DNA of 64,000 bases, taken from Anisodus tanguticus. Lineage: Eukaryota > Streptophyta > Magnoliopsida > Solanales > Solanaceae. The notes below the pieces were generated by a model. It had not been told where the DNA came from. It searched no databases and saw nothing but the letters and a program-made list of their open reading frames with translations. Position 1 is the stretch's first letter, and every line of letters begins with the position of its first letter. The stretch spans positions 372,001-436,000 of the forward strand of contig JAVYJV010000045.1 of assembly GCA_034509755.1 (NCBI GenBank), in the 5' to 3' direction. Positions 50,701-60,523 of this stretch are shown piece after piece. A program made the translations under genes and the position numbers.

Positions 50701-53700
50701 AAGCAACTGAAATCGTGCAGACTTAGCCCAAAGCAACATGCTTTAATTACTGTCTGCAGGCTGGCGTTCGCCCCATTGCTATTTACGTGTCGAGATTAAT
50801 GAATCTCGGCGTGTTAAAGCGCCGCACCGTTCATAAATAAATTACGTGCTTCTTAATTAATTCAATTGCGCACGAATTCAATTAGCCCTTTTTTACCACG
50901 CTATTTTTATCTTAAAATTTATAAGATATAAAACAAAAAACAAGGGTTTTTGTTTTTTTGAAGTGTTTAAAAAAATTAACTTCTTAAAATTCATTCTTTT
51001 TTAAGGTTATGGTTTCATTCATAATCTTTAATCACTCACCCTAAACTGTTAATGAGACTGCCCATTAGATTGAGATTATCTTCTCGCACCCTATTTTGAC
51101 CACCAGATATATCTATGTTCAATAAAAAATTTATAACTTAAAATTTTCTTTAATAAAAAAATTTTAAAATACAAAGTTCATTTGTATTTATTTTTTATCT
51201 GAAATTGAGAATTGTTCAGTGGGTTGAGATTTAAAATTAAATTCTGCGTTTGATAAAAATTAGTTAAAAATTAGTTTTTAACCAATTACAACCTACAAAC
51301 TTTTGGTTTTATTTTCAATTAAATTTTATTTTTGTTTATCAAGTTTTTTTTTTAAATTCAAATGATTCACAATTTTTTTTAATTAATGAATAACTCTGCA
51401 ACTAAAAGATAAATCATTACAAATTGAGTTTTTTTTTAAATGAAACAGACGATAAAAATTTTTCCTAAATAACAATAGTTCTTTTTGAATAAAAGCAATC
51501 ATCAGTTAAACATCTCTTAATTTTTTTTATAATTTAATTTTAAGCTAAATTTAACTTGCTTTAAACAAAAAGCTAATTCAAGTTTAAAGTTTGAAACTAT
51601 TATCAAAAGTGGCATTTATTTTAGTTTTGAATTTTAGCAATCTAATTATTAGCCAATTTTTCAAAATGATACAATTTCCTGCTGATTATGTTGAAGTATT
51701 TAAACTCCCAATTGTTTTTTTTCTAAATTTTTTTTATATTTTTTAATTAAACAATTCAACACAAGAATTTTTTACTTATTACTTTGACTATATGTTTTAA
51801 AAAATTTGTAAATATGTAAAATTAAAAAAAAATTGAAAAAACCTTTTAAAAGAGGTAATAGTTTACCCGGACATATGCTTGATCTATAAGTAATTAAATT
51901 CTAATCAAATTGTTGTTTTTATGTTTGCAAAGAACGGAAATTAGAATATAGCATGAGCAAAAAATTTTTGGTTGCTAAGACTACTTTCAAAAGCAACAGT
52001 CTTTGAATGTTTTTATCAAAGTAAATATTTTTAACTTAAAAATTTCCTTTTTTTTTCAACATAAAAGATGGAAAAAACATGAAGTTGTTAATTTTTCATT
52101 TAAAAAATGCCAATCATTTTTTTAATTTCAAATCAAAAATAAGATAATAGAAATAAGCAAAAAATTTTTTTTTTCAAAACTAATCAAAACCAATTGTAGA
52201 TTTATAAATCTTTTCTTTTTTTTTTATAGTTTTCGCCTTGATAATACCGACCACATAATTCATGTCAACCGTAATAAGAACAACCCGTTTGAGTATGACC
52301 AGGTGAACATCATCTGTCCAATGTATAGTACAGATACCAGTGAAGATCAAACTGAAACTTATATAATTCATAATGTAAGTATTTTTTTAAAGAATTTTCA
52401 TTTAAATTAAACTTTTGTTTTTCCAATCTGTTGTTACATTTAAGTTTTATTAAATTCTTTTTTAGTATTAAGTTTATTGAGTCACTACAGCAACTGTTGT
52501 TCAAATTTATTTTTTAGTTTTTTTACAATGTTTGTGTATTTTTTTTATGTTTAAATATAGTTTTGATATTAGGTAAACAACCTAAAAAAAGATAGAATTT
52601 AAATTTTTATTTTTACCGTTTGTCAGTGTTAATTTCCGCTGTTTCATGTTTCAAAATTGTGACATTCGACAGTTTGTTGCATCTGCTTTAAAATAGATTT
52701 AGTAATAAACGAAAATTAAAAAAAAAAAAATGATGAGTTGCTGTTAGCAACCAACCTTTGAAACTAAATATGACCTGCTGTTAAACTAGTGCGCAATCGA
52801 GCTTCTAATTGGCCTATGAAATTGATTTTGATTTAGTCTAGCGACAAAAAATGAATTTTTTCATTCAAATCAATTTTTGAATTTTTTTTTCTTTTCTGTT
52901 CATCAAATTTTTTTTTGAAAAATCAGCTTTTCAATTTTTTTTTTACTAATAGGATCATACAGTTCGTACACACAATTTAGTGATGTTACATAATTTTTTT
53001 TTGTTAAAAATTTTCATTTTATTAACTGAATTTTTTTTAAACCTTACCTTTATCGTCGTTTATTTTTTAGTTGTTTAAATGATATATAAAAAATCATCAA
53101 TACATTATCGGCGTTTTCTTTCTATCAAATATGTTATAAATAAAATATGTTGAGTTGAAGTTTATAGAAAATTGAAAAAAAAGTTTCAAAAAATCACGCG
53201 TTCATAGTTTTATCATAAAAAATAATTTTTAATTAGTATATTTCTTTAGCTGAAAAAATTTCAAATATTGTTCAAAACTTTATAATTTTTTTTGCAAAAG
53301 CAATAAAGATAATCTCTTATTATTTTCAATTTTAAATTTTGCATTTAAATTTTGACCATTTTTAGTTTATCCGAAAAAAAAAATTTTTATCCAATTTTTC
53401 ACGCAGCTCAAACATTTTACTTACTATTTTTCACAAGATGATCTTTTTTAAACTTTGACTGAAAAGTTTTATTGAATTTTTTATCTTTAAAATTTAAATT
53501 TCTATTTCACAGTCATCGATTATTGTCTTACAAAAATTTCCAAATATAAACATCAATTTCATGTAGCTAAAAATATTTTCTTATAGCTTGTTTTTGGTTA
53601 TTAATAAACCAATGACAGCTTTTCATTAGTTAAAAAAGGATTAAAAAAAAATTTATTTTCATAGTATATACTCTATACTATTAACCTATTCAATCATGTG

Positions 53701-56700
53701 TTTTGATTAAAAATAATTTTGTATTATATAATGATTTTGAAATCTTCCGTTAAAGAAACATTGACTAATCTTTTAAAATGATAAATATAAGAGGGTCAAA
53801 TTGATGATTTCAAGTAATTTTATCTTTTTACCCTTTTTTTTTGTTTTTTTTTTCAAGCTAGTGTTTTTGAATGTCGACCCCCTACTAGTCAATAGCTAAT
53901 CATTTAATCACTTATATGTGGAACTGACAGTTTTGTTGCAAATATTTTTTTTTTCAAATCGTTCGATCTCTGACATCCGCACTCTTTGTATCGTTTTAAG
54001 TAGCAATTAGTGATTTCACTATGCGCATTCGCGTGTCTTTTATTATGAATGTTACTTGTCTATTCATTGTTGATTCTCAATCCTCTTTCGTTCAGCCTAC
54101 AAGTGATTAGCAATAGTGGTCTTTTTGTCATCAACTACCCTGTCACCACCGTTTATCAAAAAGTCTAAGGCTTTTTTAGTTTTAATCTATTTTTTTTTGC
54201 ATTGTTTCCGCACGCGTTTCACAAGAACACGCGGCATTTTATTTTTGATGTATTCCTGCCATTGGTATTCATCAACTAGATTTCAATCTTATTGCTAAAT
54301 TTTTTTTAAATATAGAAAACGGAAATTGACATTGTTTTTTCTAAATTACAGTTAAACATAGTTAAAAAAAAAACTTTATGTAAAGAAAAATTAAGCAGTA
54401 TTCTGAATCTTTGTATACGCATGTAAAAAAATTCTTTTGTTTTATTGTCCAGTAATTTTTTTTAAAATTTAAATCTTTTTTAATCATCATTTAATCATTT
54501 CTGATAGTAAAATTTTTTTATCACATAGCTTGTTTTTTTTACCAAATTTGCTTATAACACAGACAATTTAGTAAAAGACAAAATGTTATAAAACGGATGC
54601 ATGTTAACGGAAGTGAATCAGTCAGTTTTTTTAAAGATGGCTGATTATTGTTAATATTTTAACAAAAGTTGATGATTATTATTTTTTGTTACAATGTCCG
54701 GACTTGAAAAAAAATTTTAAAAATTAGTGATAATCAACCAAAAACATTTTCTATATAAAGTTTTTTTTCTAGTAATGATAATTAAAGTTTCACAGAAAAA
54801 TGTTCCGCTCAAAAATAAAAGTGACAAGTGAAATTCTCAAGCAATTTGATGTTTAAAGAAGCCTCATATTATAATTAATCATAGCGCTTTTTAATAGACT
54901 TGTTTAAAAAAAATTTTTTCTTGCTTCTAACCACTTTTATTTTTTTTACACTTTTGATAAATAGCGGTTTTAAAAAAAATCTATTTTGCACCTGTTTTAT
55001 TATAAGTTTTTAAATCTTGTTGCTTTAAATCAATATTATTAAAAATCTTTGTGAAATTTCTTTTGAGTAAATTGAACCTTTTAGTTAAAATTATTTATTT
55101 TTATTATAAAATTCTACTCAACCAATTATCTTAGTTGACATATTATCATGAAAATACTGTTTTTTAAAATATGAAAAATTAAATTGACAAGCAATAAACA
55201 ATAAAACTTTTATTAATTTGTATATAAAGTTTATTGATATATACTGATATGTCGTGTAATTGATTATTTTTTTACTTAAATAGGATAATTTTTAAAATAT
55301 TATCCTATATTTCATTCAAAATAGTTTAATAATGAGTAATTATATAAAAAATATATGAGTTGAATTTTTCCTATTTTTTTTAAACGAAGACTTGACAATT
55401 AGACAAAATCTACACTAACCGTGATTTAGCCAAAAGCATAAAATTTTTTTCTAAAATGGTATAGTTTCCTAAAACCTGCATTTCAATTAGAAAAAAAGGA
55501 GATCTATTAAGTATTAAACTTCCCTAGAGATCTAGGAAAATTTTAAAAACTGACAATACAACCTTTTTTAATATAAGTATCGATCTGTAAATATATATGA
55601 TTTGTATTTAAAAAACTTTAGATGCAATTAATTGTCGATTTTTTAGATCTTCGGTTTGCATTTATTGCTCACGCGAGATGCTACTCCACCTTTGTAAAAT
55701 TTTTTAGAAAATATTATTGTGACGATAAGCAAACGGTTTTTTTAGTTCTTTTTTTTTAGTCAAATGAAATATAAAACAAGCCACCGTAACCACAGTTTTG
55801 AAGTTTTCATCTACACTCGTCCTTCGTTTTGTACGATAGTTGGGGTCTGTCAATAATAGGGTCGTGTATCGTCACTATTTTTTTTTCTATGTTGCTTATG
55901 TGCTTAATTTAATACTTTGAAGTATTTTTAAAGCAAAATAAACAAAATTTTATTAAAATAATTTGTTGAATAAACTTGCTTTTAAAGCTGATAAATTTTA
56001 AAAATGGTTTTCCCTTTAATTAGAGTCAAAAAAATGAAATTTTTTTAACTTATTATGGAAATTACATAAAAATAATTTTAAAAAAATATTAAAAAGTTTC
56101 CGACCATACACAAAAGTTATAAACTAAAAAAATATGTTGTCATTAGCAGTGATACTTTTCTATGGTCATAAAAATATATTTTTTAAAATAAATAATTTTA
56201 ACTGTCAGATACATTTCTTTAAGAATAGACACATTTTAAAAAATCCAATAAACTTTTGAAAAGAAAAATTTTTGATTTTTAATAATTATTTTTTTTATTA
56301 ACAGGTATCTAAAGATGAGTATGATCAGTGCCGTATAAGCTCAAATGCTTCAAGAGTTGTAGCGAATTGTAGTAAACCACACAAAATGACTTATTTCACT
56401 ATAACTTTTCGCTCATTCACTCCTCAACCTGGTGGATTAGAATTTCATCCAGGCAGAGATTATTATTTTATAACTACATCAACTGGTAGTCCCAATGGTT
56501 TAGAGCGTAAAGTTGGAGGTAGATGTGCTTCTCATCACATGAAAATGACTTTTAAAGTTTGTTGTTCAGATGATAATTCTGTTAATAAACAAAGTCGTAA
56601 TAATATTAATAGGCAAAATGAACCAAATCGTAAATATCCATTAAATTCACAAGGAAGTACGCCATCTAACGGTGATAGAATAATGAACACATTAACAAAT

Positions 56701-57297
56701 GTAAATTCTGGGAATCCTATTCAATCCCTATTCAAAAAACTTTTACCTCACAATAATAATGATCAATTAGATAATCAGTTGAATCCTTCTGGACAGCAAT
56801 TACAACTTGATTCAACTTCAGATCGACCTAATAATATAAATACAGGGTCAGTTTTAAATTATAATAGACCTGTGTCAAGCACAGTTTTACCTCCTGTGCC
56901 TGTAAGTACACCATTTTGGTGGAGACCTCATTTGTCAAAGTTACCATCTTTAAAACATCAAAGTTTACCATCTAATGAAATTGGATCTCCATCTAGTAAT
57001 CATAATTTAAATCAATTCACTTTGAATAGCATTAATAATAACCATCAGCAAAATAATAAATCTGATGTATGGGTCGTTGTAATAGGGGGATGTGTAGCAG
57101 TAGTTGTCGCATTTTTAATTGTAGGTTCATTATTTGCGTGTACAAATTATTTATTCTTTCCTGCTAAACGAAAGCCAGGATCTTCATGTACAACTTTACA
57201 AACTCAAACATTACACAGTCCAGCTTTTGCCCAACAGTACTCTTTACATACACAGCATCATTTTGAATATCCGATGCAACACACAATAATTAAATAA
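32776..57297 (+). CDS. Ephrin: Ephrin, transmembrane type
   Basis: Three coding exons: 32776-32888, 52230-52374 and 56305-57297, phases 2 and 0, giving 416 residues. There is a signal peptide (MSWITVIYLLLALLKGIC). The receptor-binding domain spans about residues 29-173, starting IYWNITNPIF and ending MKMTFKVCC. Its four core cysteines are C67, C95, C108 and C160, spaced as in the two conserved ephrin disulfides. The motif TYFTITFRSFTPQPGGLEFH matches the ephrin signature around FQxFxPxxxGxEF. A linker of about 165 residues, rich in Asn/Ser/Pro, leads to one transmembrane helix (341-370, WVVVIGGCVAVVVAFLIVG) and a short tail of about 46 residues ending HTIIK. It therefore resembles ephrin-B in topology, without the usual C-terminal PDZ ligand. 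Ephrins are membrane ligands for Eph receptor kinases in axon guidance and boundary formation. An acceptor-like site at 32743 suggests an additional non-coding 5' exon. Confidence 0.93.
35584..35628 (+). repeat. Short dinucleotide repeats (TG)n and (CT)n
   Basis: A run of about five TG units near 35586 and about six CT units ending at 35628, separated by non-repetitive sequence. Ordinary microsatellite seeds inside Ephrin intron 1. Confidence 0.6.
35820..36060 (+). promoter_or_regulatory. Candidate intronic regulatory block A
   Basis: High-complexity block in A/T-rich intron, with CACTTTTAGGCCTGTCAATC (TGTCA-type homeodomain core), CACAGTTATCACGCTG and GTTGTTGCAATTG. No open frame accounts for it. 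Confidence 0.35.
37640..37990 (+). promoter_or_regulatory. Candidate intronic regulatory block B, upstream of nested gene
   Basis: Contains GCTCAGGTGTGGCGGTG, GTAATCGTCAAACGACC and CCGGCCATACGGTCATC separated by A/T spacers. It lies 0.5-0.8 kb upstream of the nested gene's start, so it could serve that gene as promoter or enhancer rather than Ephrin. Confidence 0.35.
38483..39376 (+). CDS. Unrecognised secreted/membrane protein nested in Ephrin intron 1
   Basis: Single uninterrupted exon of 298 codons (297 residues) on the same strand as Ephrin, starting at an ATG preceded by AAAC. The N-terminus has a strong hydrophobic segment followed by polar residues (LLMATTVVICFLFLFTNQCT), consistent with a signal peptide or anchor. 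A second moderately hydrophobic stretch follows near residue 75 (VMLLAGLKAGLLTAGLI). The middle is Tyr/Pro-rich (MPMSYLTYDPTYDINYQ), with two cysteines in SICDDLNACADY; the tail is polar and acidic. I recognise no family. Its plan (signal peptide, short Gly-containing hydrophobic segment, long polar tail) resembles the gene at 26543-27751, without visible sequence similarity. An intact frame of 298 codons at this A+T content is improbable by chance. The single exon could reflect retroposition or simply intron loss. Confidence 0.75.
   Translation: MKLNLTTVDLLMATTVVICFLFLFTNQCTAKIRPMSSSKTLSKVGNLAADHLSALQQTSRKITKSSVIGINWKNVMLLAGLKAGLLTAGLIKKKVAYKKLKNLNSNGNYQFSDNYLMPMSYLTYDPTYDINYQKENWPKYQKMPASRSFNSITMKPIILRKSICDDLNACADYLSSSTVTYKILGPTLPIDFPVIIQTSAYKPPSLKKNVFVHKNNPSLVPLVSWAKPLNNIIDSDKINKFKKQNELGEKNYFDHQIQYNSNLIDTESTFNTKNTSVQVPQISEVPTEQSLENSNKM
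39627..39632 (+). terminator. Poly(A) signal of nested gene (candidate)
   Basis: AATAAA 251 bp after the stop codon of the nested gene, on its strand. Plausible position, but this hexamer is frequent by chance in this sequence. Confidence 0.35.
39954..39987 (+). repeat. Short tandem repeat, 12-bp unit
   Basis: The unit AAAAAAAAATTC is repeated exactly twice and followed by a further nine A residues, just downstream of the nested gene. Confidence 0.75.
40690..41030 (+). promoter_or_regulatory. Candidate intronic regulatory block C
   Basis: A series of complex words in A/T surroundings: CAATCAAGTGCTAATC, GAAGCCGCGTGTTTC, CAATGTCCAGCAAG, TACAGCGCATGTACTG, GCTCGGCGCTTC, then CTTGGCTAGACTTGG with CCAAGAATGATGTCCGCTCC. 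No open frame spans it. CTTGG and CCAAG form a short inverted pair. Confidence 0.35.
42380..42480 (+). promoter_or_regulatory. Candidate intronic regulatory block D with inverted repeat
   Basis: AATTGC (42418-42423) and GCAATT (42437-42442) are inverted arms around GTCCGGAGTGCTT, with further partial pairing outward. TTTCCGCAAACATGG follows. A short minus-strand open frame crosses it but has no recognisable protein features. Confidence 0.35.
43330..43430 (+). promoter_or_regulatory. Candidate intronic regulatory block E with 18-bp palindrome
   Basis: AGTCGTAATTTTACGACT at 43351-43368 has perfect 8-bp arms around TT and includes TTTACGAC, a core preferred by caudal/Abd-B class homeodomains. 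It is flanked by TGAGTGACTGACGGAC and AGGTTGCAATAAG. Confidence 0.4.
45290..45640 (+). promoter_or_regulatory. Candidate intronic regulatory block F (contains X-box)
   Basis: Holds GCCAACGTCGTGGCAAC near 45470, an RFX X-box-like site at 45555-45568, and TATATAAA at 45603-45610 flanked by CG-rich words (CTATCGCG and GTCGCGTCGGCACC). The flanked TATA-like element could be a promoter for an unannotated transcript, but no open frame follows. Confidence 0.35.
45555..45568 (+). promoter_or_regulatory. RFX X-box-like site
   Basis: GTTTCCATAGAAAC agrees at every position with the published X-box form RYYNYYWWRRNRAC: two imperfect inverted half-sites around AT. X-boxes bind RFX factors that drive ciliary genes in animals. 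Confidence 0.45.
46260..46400 (+). promoter_or_regulatory. Candidate intronic regulatory block G (G+C-rich)
   Basis: One of the two most G+C-rich blocks in the intron: AAGCGGCTTACGGCGTTGCT, then ACATGCCGAGTAGCACCC and GTGTCCGTCAGGC. CCTGAC (46268-46273) and GTCAGG (46354-46359) are inverted ends enclosing about 80 bp. No open frame and no tRNA cloverleaf. Confidence 0.4.
49744..49761. repeat. 18-bp perfect palindrome
   Basis: AAAAATACGCGTATTTTT, centred on ACGCGT (an MluI-type core). Located in Ephrin intron 1, next to TTAAGCGGTGGCGGTAAAC at about 49815. Confidence 0.6.
50700..50900 (+). promoter_or_regulatory. Candidate intronic element H, G+C-rich with nested inverted repeats
   Basis: The sharpest composition change in the window: about 55 bp of nearly pure A (50645-50700), then about 200 bp of high-complexity sequence. 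Inverted repeats: TGCAGAC/GTCTGCA (50716-50722, 50752-50758) enclosing AAAGCA/TGCTTT (50730-50735, 50739-50744); GGCG/CGCC (50763-50772); CGAGATT/AATCTCG (50791-50808). TAAT-type homeodomain words follow (TTAATTAATTCAATTGCG, AATTCAATTAGCCC). This fits a conserved non-coding element or a structured RNA. No open frame or tRNA fold fits. Confidence 0.45.
52737..52751 (+). promoter_or_regulatory. RFX X-box-like site with 3-nt spacer
   Basis: GTTGCTGTTAGCAAC: perfect six-base inverted half-sites (GTTGCT/AGCAAC) around GTT. The half-sites match RFX preference; a three-base spacer is at the loose end of what is accepted. Confidence 0.35.
53860..54260 (+). promoter_or_regulatory. Candidate intronic regulatory block I
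   Basis: Mixed-composition block in intron 2 with GTCGACCCCCTACTAGTC, TAGCAATTAGTGATTTC (homeodomain-type core), CTATGCGCATTCGCGTGTC and CACCCTGT-like C-rich words near 54150. The open frame crossing its end (54116-54298) has no recognisable features. Confidence 0.35.
55280..55308. repeat. Inverted repeat, 10-bp arms
   Basis: ATAGGATAAT (55280-55289) and ATTATCCTAT (55299-55308) are exact reverse complements separated by 9 bp, in Ephrin intron 2. Confidence 0.7.
55630..55880 (+). promoter_or_regulatory. Candidate intronic regulatory block J
   Basis: Two complex parts: ATTGCTCACGCGAGATGCTA and, 90 bp on, GCCACCGTAACCACAG (AACCACAG is a Runt/RUNX-type core), then ACGATAGTTGGGGTCTGTC and GGGTCGTGTATCGTCAC. 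Lies 0.4-0.7 kb before the last Ephrin exon. Confidence 0.35.
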
Positions 57298-58447
57298 AAC
57301 TTATCTTAAATAATTTTATGTTTGTGTAAATAATGTTAATCCAAAACTAAAATTTTTAATTATTTATTGAACAAAAATTTTATATAAAAGTTTATTGCTT
57401 TGTAATTATTTTTTTTGAATGAAATTTTGTAATAAGCACACTTAATGTTCGTACTGTTTTAATTGTACTATATTTATGAATTGTTGTACATAAAGGGGCA
57501 ATAGATTAAATTAAGAAAAATTTGAAAACTAATGTTAATTTTTGTAAATATTGTGTAATTGTGTTCACATATAAAAATGAGAATAATTTCTCATACGCTT
57601 CTTTCACAGCCAATCAAGCGTACCTACGCGCACTACTTAATTAATCGTTTAACTTCAACCGTGCAAATGAATGCATGAAAGTTTAAACAAAAACTGTATA
57701 TTCAATTTTCAGGAAATTGTTTTACCATCTTATATTCTTTTTTTAGAAAACCAAAAATTAATTTTTTTTTATTTAAAATAATATTGAAGTCAATTTATAA
57801 ATTTTCTGGAGATTTCAATTTTATGAATATTAGTAAACAAAAAAAAATTCTTGTTAACAAAAAATTTTTCTAAAAAAAATGTAAAAAGCTTTTTGTAAAT
57901 ATAATGAATTGTCTACTTAATCAAATAAAATTGTGTTGATTATGACAAATTGTATGTTTAATAAAATTAAAATTTATTTCTAATTTAAAAATGAATTGTG
58001 AATGCATTTGTAAAAAAAAATTGCTAATTTTATATTTTTATGCTCTTTTATGATTTTTTCTTTAGGTAAATTTAATTTTCTAAATAGATAATTCGTAAAT
58101 TATTTTTTAACAAAATAAATTGTTCACACAAAAGTTAAAAAAAAAATTTTTTTTTTTTTTATTTTAGAAACTTATAATTAGTTTACAGGAAGTTCAAATT
58201 TAAAAAGAATAAATTTTGATGTAAAAAGGTGTGTTTTAAAACGAGACTTTTATCAAAAATAATTATTTTAAATTATGAGAGCAAATTCAATAAAAAAAAA
58301 AGTCTTTAATTTTTAAAAGTTTCATTAGTTTTTAGGCAATTAGTAAACTTTAATACGTTATTGAAGAAACTTATGAAAAAAATTAATACTTTTAAGACTG
58401 ATAAAACTGAAATTATTTTAAAAAATTCGACACTTTTTTAATTAAAT
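57298..58447. other. Convergent intergenic spacer
   Basis: About 1.15 kb between Ephrin (+) and the small membrane-protein gene (-), expected to hold both 3' UTRs. A more complex patch at 57590-57690 (CAGCCAATCAAGCGTACC, GTGCAAATGAATGCATG) lies inside the presumed Ephrin 3' UTR. No further gene seen. Confidence 0.5.
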
Positions 58448-58897
58448 TCAAACATTCAATAAAGTTGATTCGCTAATTTGATATATATATGTTGAAAGTA
58501 ATTTGATCTTAAACACAGTAGGTAATACGAGAAATAACCAGACAACAAAGAATAAATAATCAACTTTTTCTTTTTCTATAAATAATTTCACAAACTCGAT
58601 CATTGAAGTTACTGTTAATAATGAACAAATTGCTATGTATAAAAATTGAAATAATCTTAATAAACCACACCATTTTTCCCGAACAGCAGTTACAAACAAA
58701 ACAGAGATAAATAAAAAAAATACACAAATTGTACCTAAAACTTTGTTTTCAATATAAATAGAAGCTATACCAAAAAGACAATACATGATACTTTTATAAT
58801 AACAAAGAGCTAATAAAGCAATTCGATTTGCTACTGATGTAGATGGATTAATCATTGCTCTAAAGATCACAAAAATTTTTTCATATAAATTTTTCAT
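58448..58897 (-). CDS. Small multi-pass membrane protein, unknown function
   Basis: Single exon encoding 149 residues from an ATG. About four hydrophobic segments are visible: near residues 25-47 (IALLALCYYKSIMYCLFGIA), 52-70 (VLGTICVFFLFISVLFVTAV), 80-103 (LFQFLYIAICSLLTVTSMI) and 114-132 (DYLFFVVWLFLVLPTVF). The loops between them are short and charged (VREKWCG, EKEKVD). The four-helix plan and length resemble small arthropod tetraspan proteins (for instance DUF4728-type), but I cannot match a family motif. An acceptor-like CTCACAG ends three bases before the ATG, so an upstream non-coding or short coding exon is possible. It is convergent with Ephrin and co-oriented with NRBP upstream. Confidence 0.65.
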   Translation of the reverse strand: MKNLYEKIFVIFRAMINPSTSVANRIALLALCYYKSIMYCLFGIASIYIENKVLGTICVFFLFISVLFVTAVREKWCGLLRLFQFLYIAICSLLTVTSMIEFVKLFIEKEKVDYLFFVVWLFLVLPTVFKIKLLSTYIYQISESTLLNV

Positions 58898-60523
58898 TAC
58901 TGTGAGTAAACAATTTTTAAATGTAAATGAAAAATTTAAAACTTAACCCTAAAATCAAGTTTTTTTAAAAACCGATGATCTTAAGAATAAAGAACTTTAA
59001 ATTTAAAACTGAAATAATATTTTCAACTTGAATTTTTTTAAAACCAAATTTAAAATTATCTTGAATTGTCTATGTTACTCTTCCTTTTTATGTCAATGAT
59101 ATAGTTTTTGAGTATAAAAAAGAAATTTTCATAGATATTTTTATTACTATTTTTATTTATAAAAAAAAACAATTTTTATTATGTAAAAGAGCCAAAAAAT
59201 TTTAAACAAAAAAAATTCTTTAAAAGCATCTATGATGAATTCATGAATATAAGCTTGTTTTGTAATATTAAACTTTTAATTAAGCCAAAATTTAGTCATC
59301 AAAAAAATCTTATTTAGTTTTAATTGAAACGTTTAGCATTATATAAATTCATTTATTTTTTGAAATCAAAACTAGAATATTTTAGTAAATTTAAATTTAT
59401 AAAAAAAAATCTATTTCAAACATAAAAGATTTTAATTAATGAGAATTAAATTATAATAATGAAAATTGTATTGAGCTAATAAGTTCTTAGTTCAAATTTT
59501 TTTATATTTTAACAAACTAAATTATATTAAAGTACAATAAAGTAATAGATTAAACTAAATTACATTAAAAGCATAAAATTAAAAAAAAAAAAACTAGTAA
59601 TCTATTTCTAAAGTTAACTAAAATACTAATTTTATGTTTCAAAACACTAAAATTTTATTTACAAAACACTAATGTAGTTAATTAAAAATACAAAAAAAAT
59701 TAATTCTTAGTCAGAAATTCATATCCAAAAATATTAAATTACATTTAAAGATAATAAATTTTATAGACTGATTTCAATAAAGAAAAATCTAAAGATAAAA
59801 AAGGTTAAGGTAAAAAAGTTTAAAATTAGAAAAAAAAATTACACGTAAAATAATGATTAAATAGAAATAATAGTTATTATAAAACTTTATGTATTTTACC
59901 AATTAAAAATAGCCAAAAATTTTTTTTTTTAAACCTCATTTTAGATTAAAGTCTACTACAATTTTTCATCCAATTATTGTTTAACCAAGCTCTTAATTAT
60001 GAAACTTTTTTTTTTAAACAAACTTAAATTAAAAATTTTAATTAAAAACAAAAAAAAATTTTACATTAAAAAGCGATTTGCAAAAGCTTTTAAAACAAGA
60101 AATAAAAAGTTATTAATTAGTGTTTTTGTCAATAATTTTAAAAAAAAAATTGTATTAAACGATGTATAAAATAAGTTTCAGATAATTTGACTGCAAAATT
60201 AAAAATGGTTTTTCAAAAACTTTATGTTTTTTTTTAAATTATAAAATAAGTTATTAATAAAAAAAATAAAAACCCATTGAACACGTTTCAAATTTGCATT
60301 ATAAAAATTTTTCTTTTATCAAATATTCGTCATAGAAAGTAACCATATTTTTACAAAAAATAAATTAAAAATTTTTTACATCCACAAACAACTTTCAATT
60401 TACTAAAAAACTTAAAAAGATAAATTTAGTTTTCTTATTAAATTATAACAATAAAAATATAAATTTAACGATCTTCATCATTTAAATATTAAATGAATTA
60501 AATTAAGTATACATTTAAATAAA
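58898..60523. other. Intergenic low-complexity region
   Basis: About 1.6 kb, strongly A-rich on the plus strand (T-rich in the direction of the flanking minus-strand genes), with many poly-A tracts and few G or C. It probably includes the NRBP 3' UTR. Nothing specific is recognised. Confidence 0.5.

Larger units (their letters stand above)
32889..52229 (+). other. Ephrin intron 1 (19.3 kb)
   Basis: Bounded by a GTAAGT donor after the codon start AT and a TTTTTATAG acceptor. It contains a nested same-strand gene (38483-39376) and, between long T-rich low-complexity stretches, many blocks of higher G+C and complexity. The clearest are near 33540-33610, 34500-34560, 35820-36060, 36190-36230, 37640-37990, 39850-39950, 40690-41030, 42380-42480, 42870-42935, 43330-43430, 45150-45240, 45290-45640, 46260-46400, 47440-47560, 49500-49610 and 50700-50900. 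These look like candidate regulatory elements; the stretches between them show nothing specific. Confidence 0.8.
52375..56304 (+). other. Ephrin intron 2 (3.9 kb)
   Basis: Bounded by a GTAAGT donor and a TTAACAG acceptor. T-rich on the sense strand. Complex blocks lie at 52620-52830, 53860-54260 and 55630-55880. No coding sequence seen. Confidence 0.8.
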
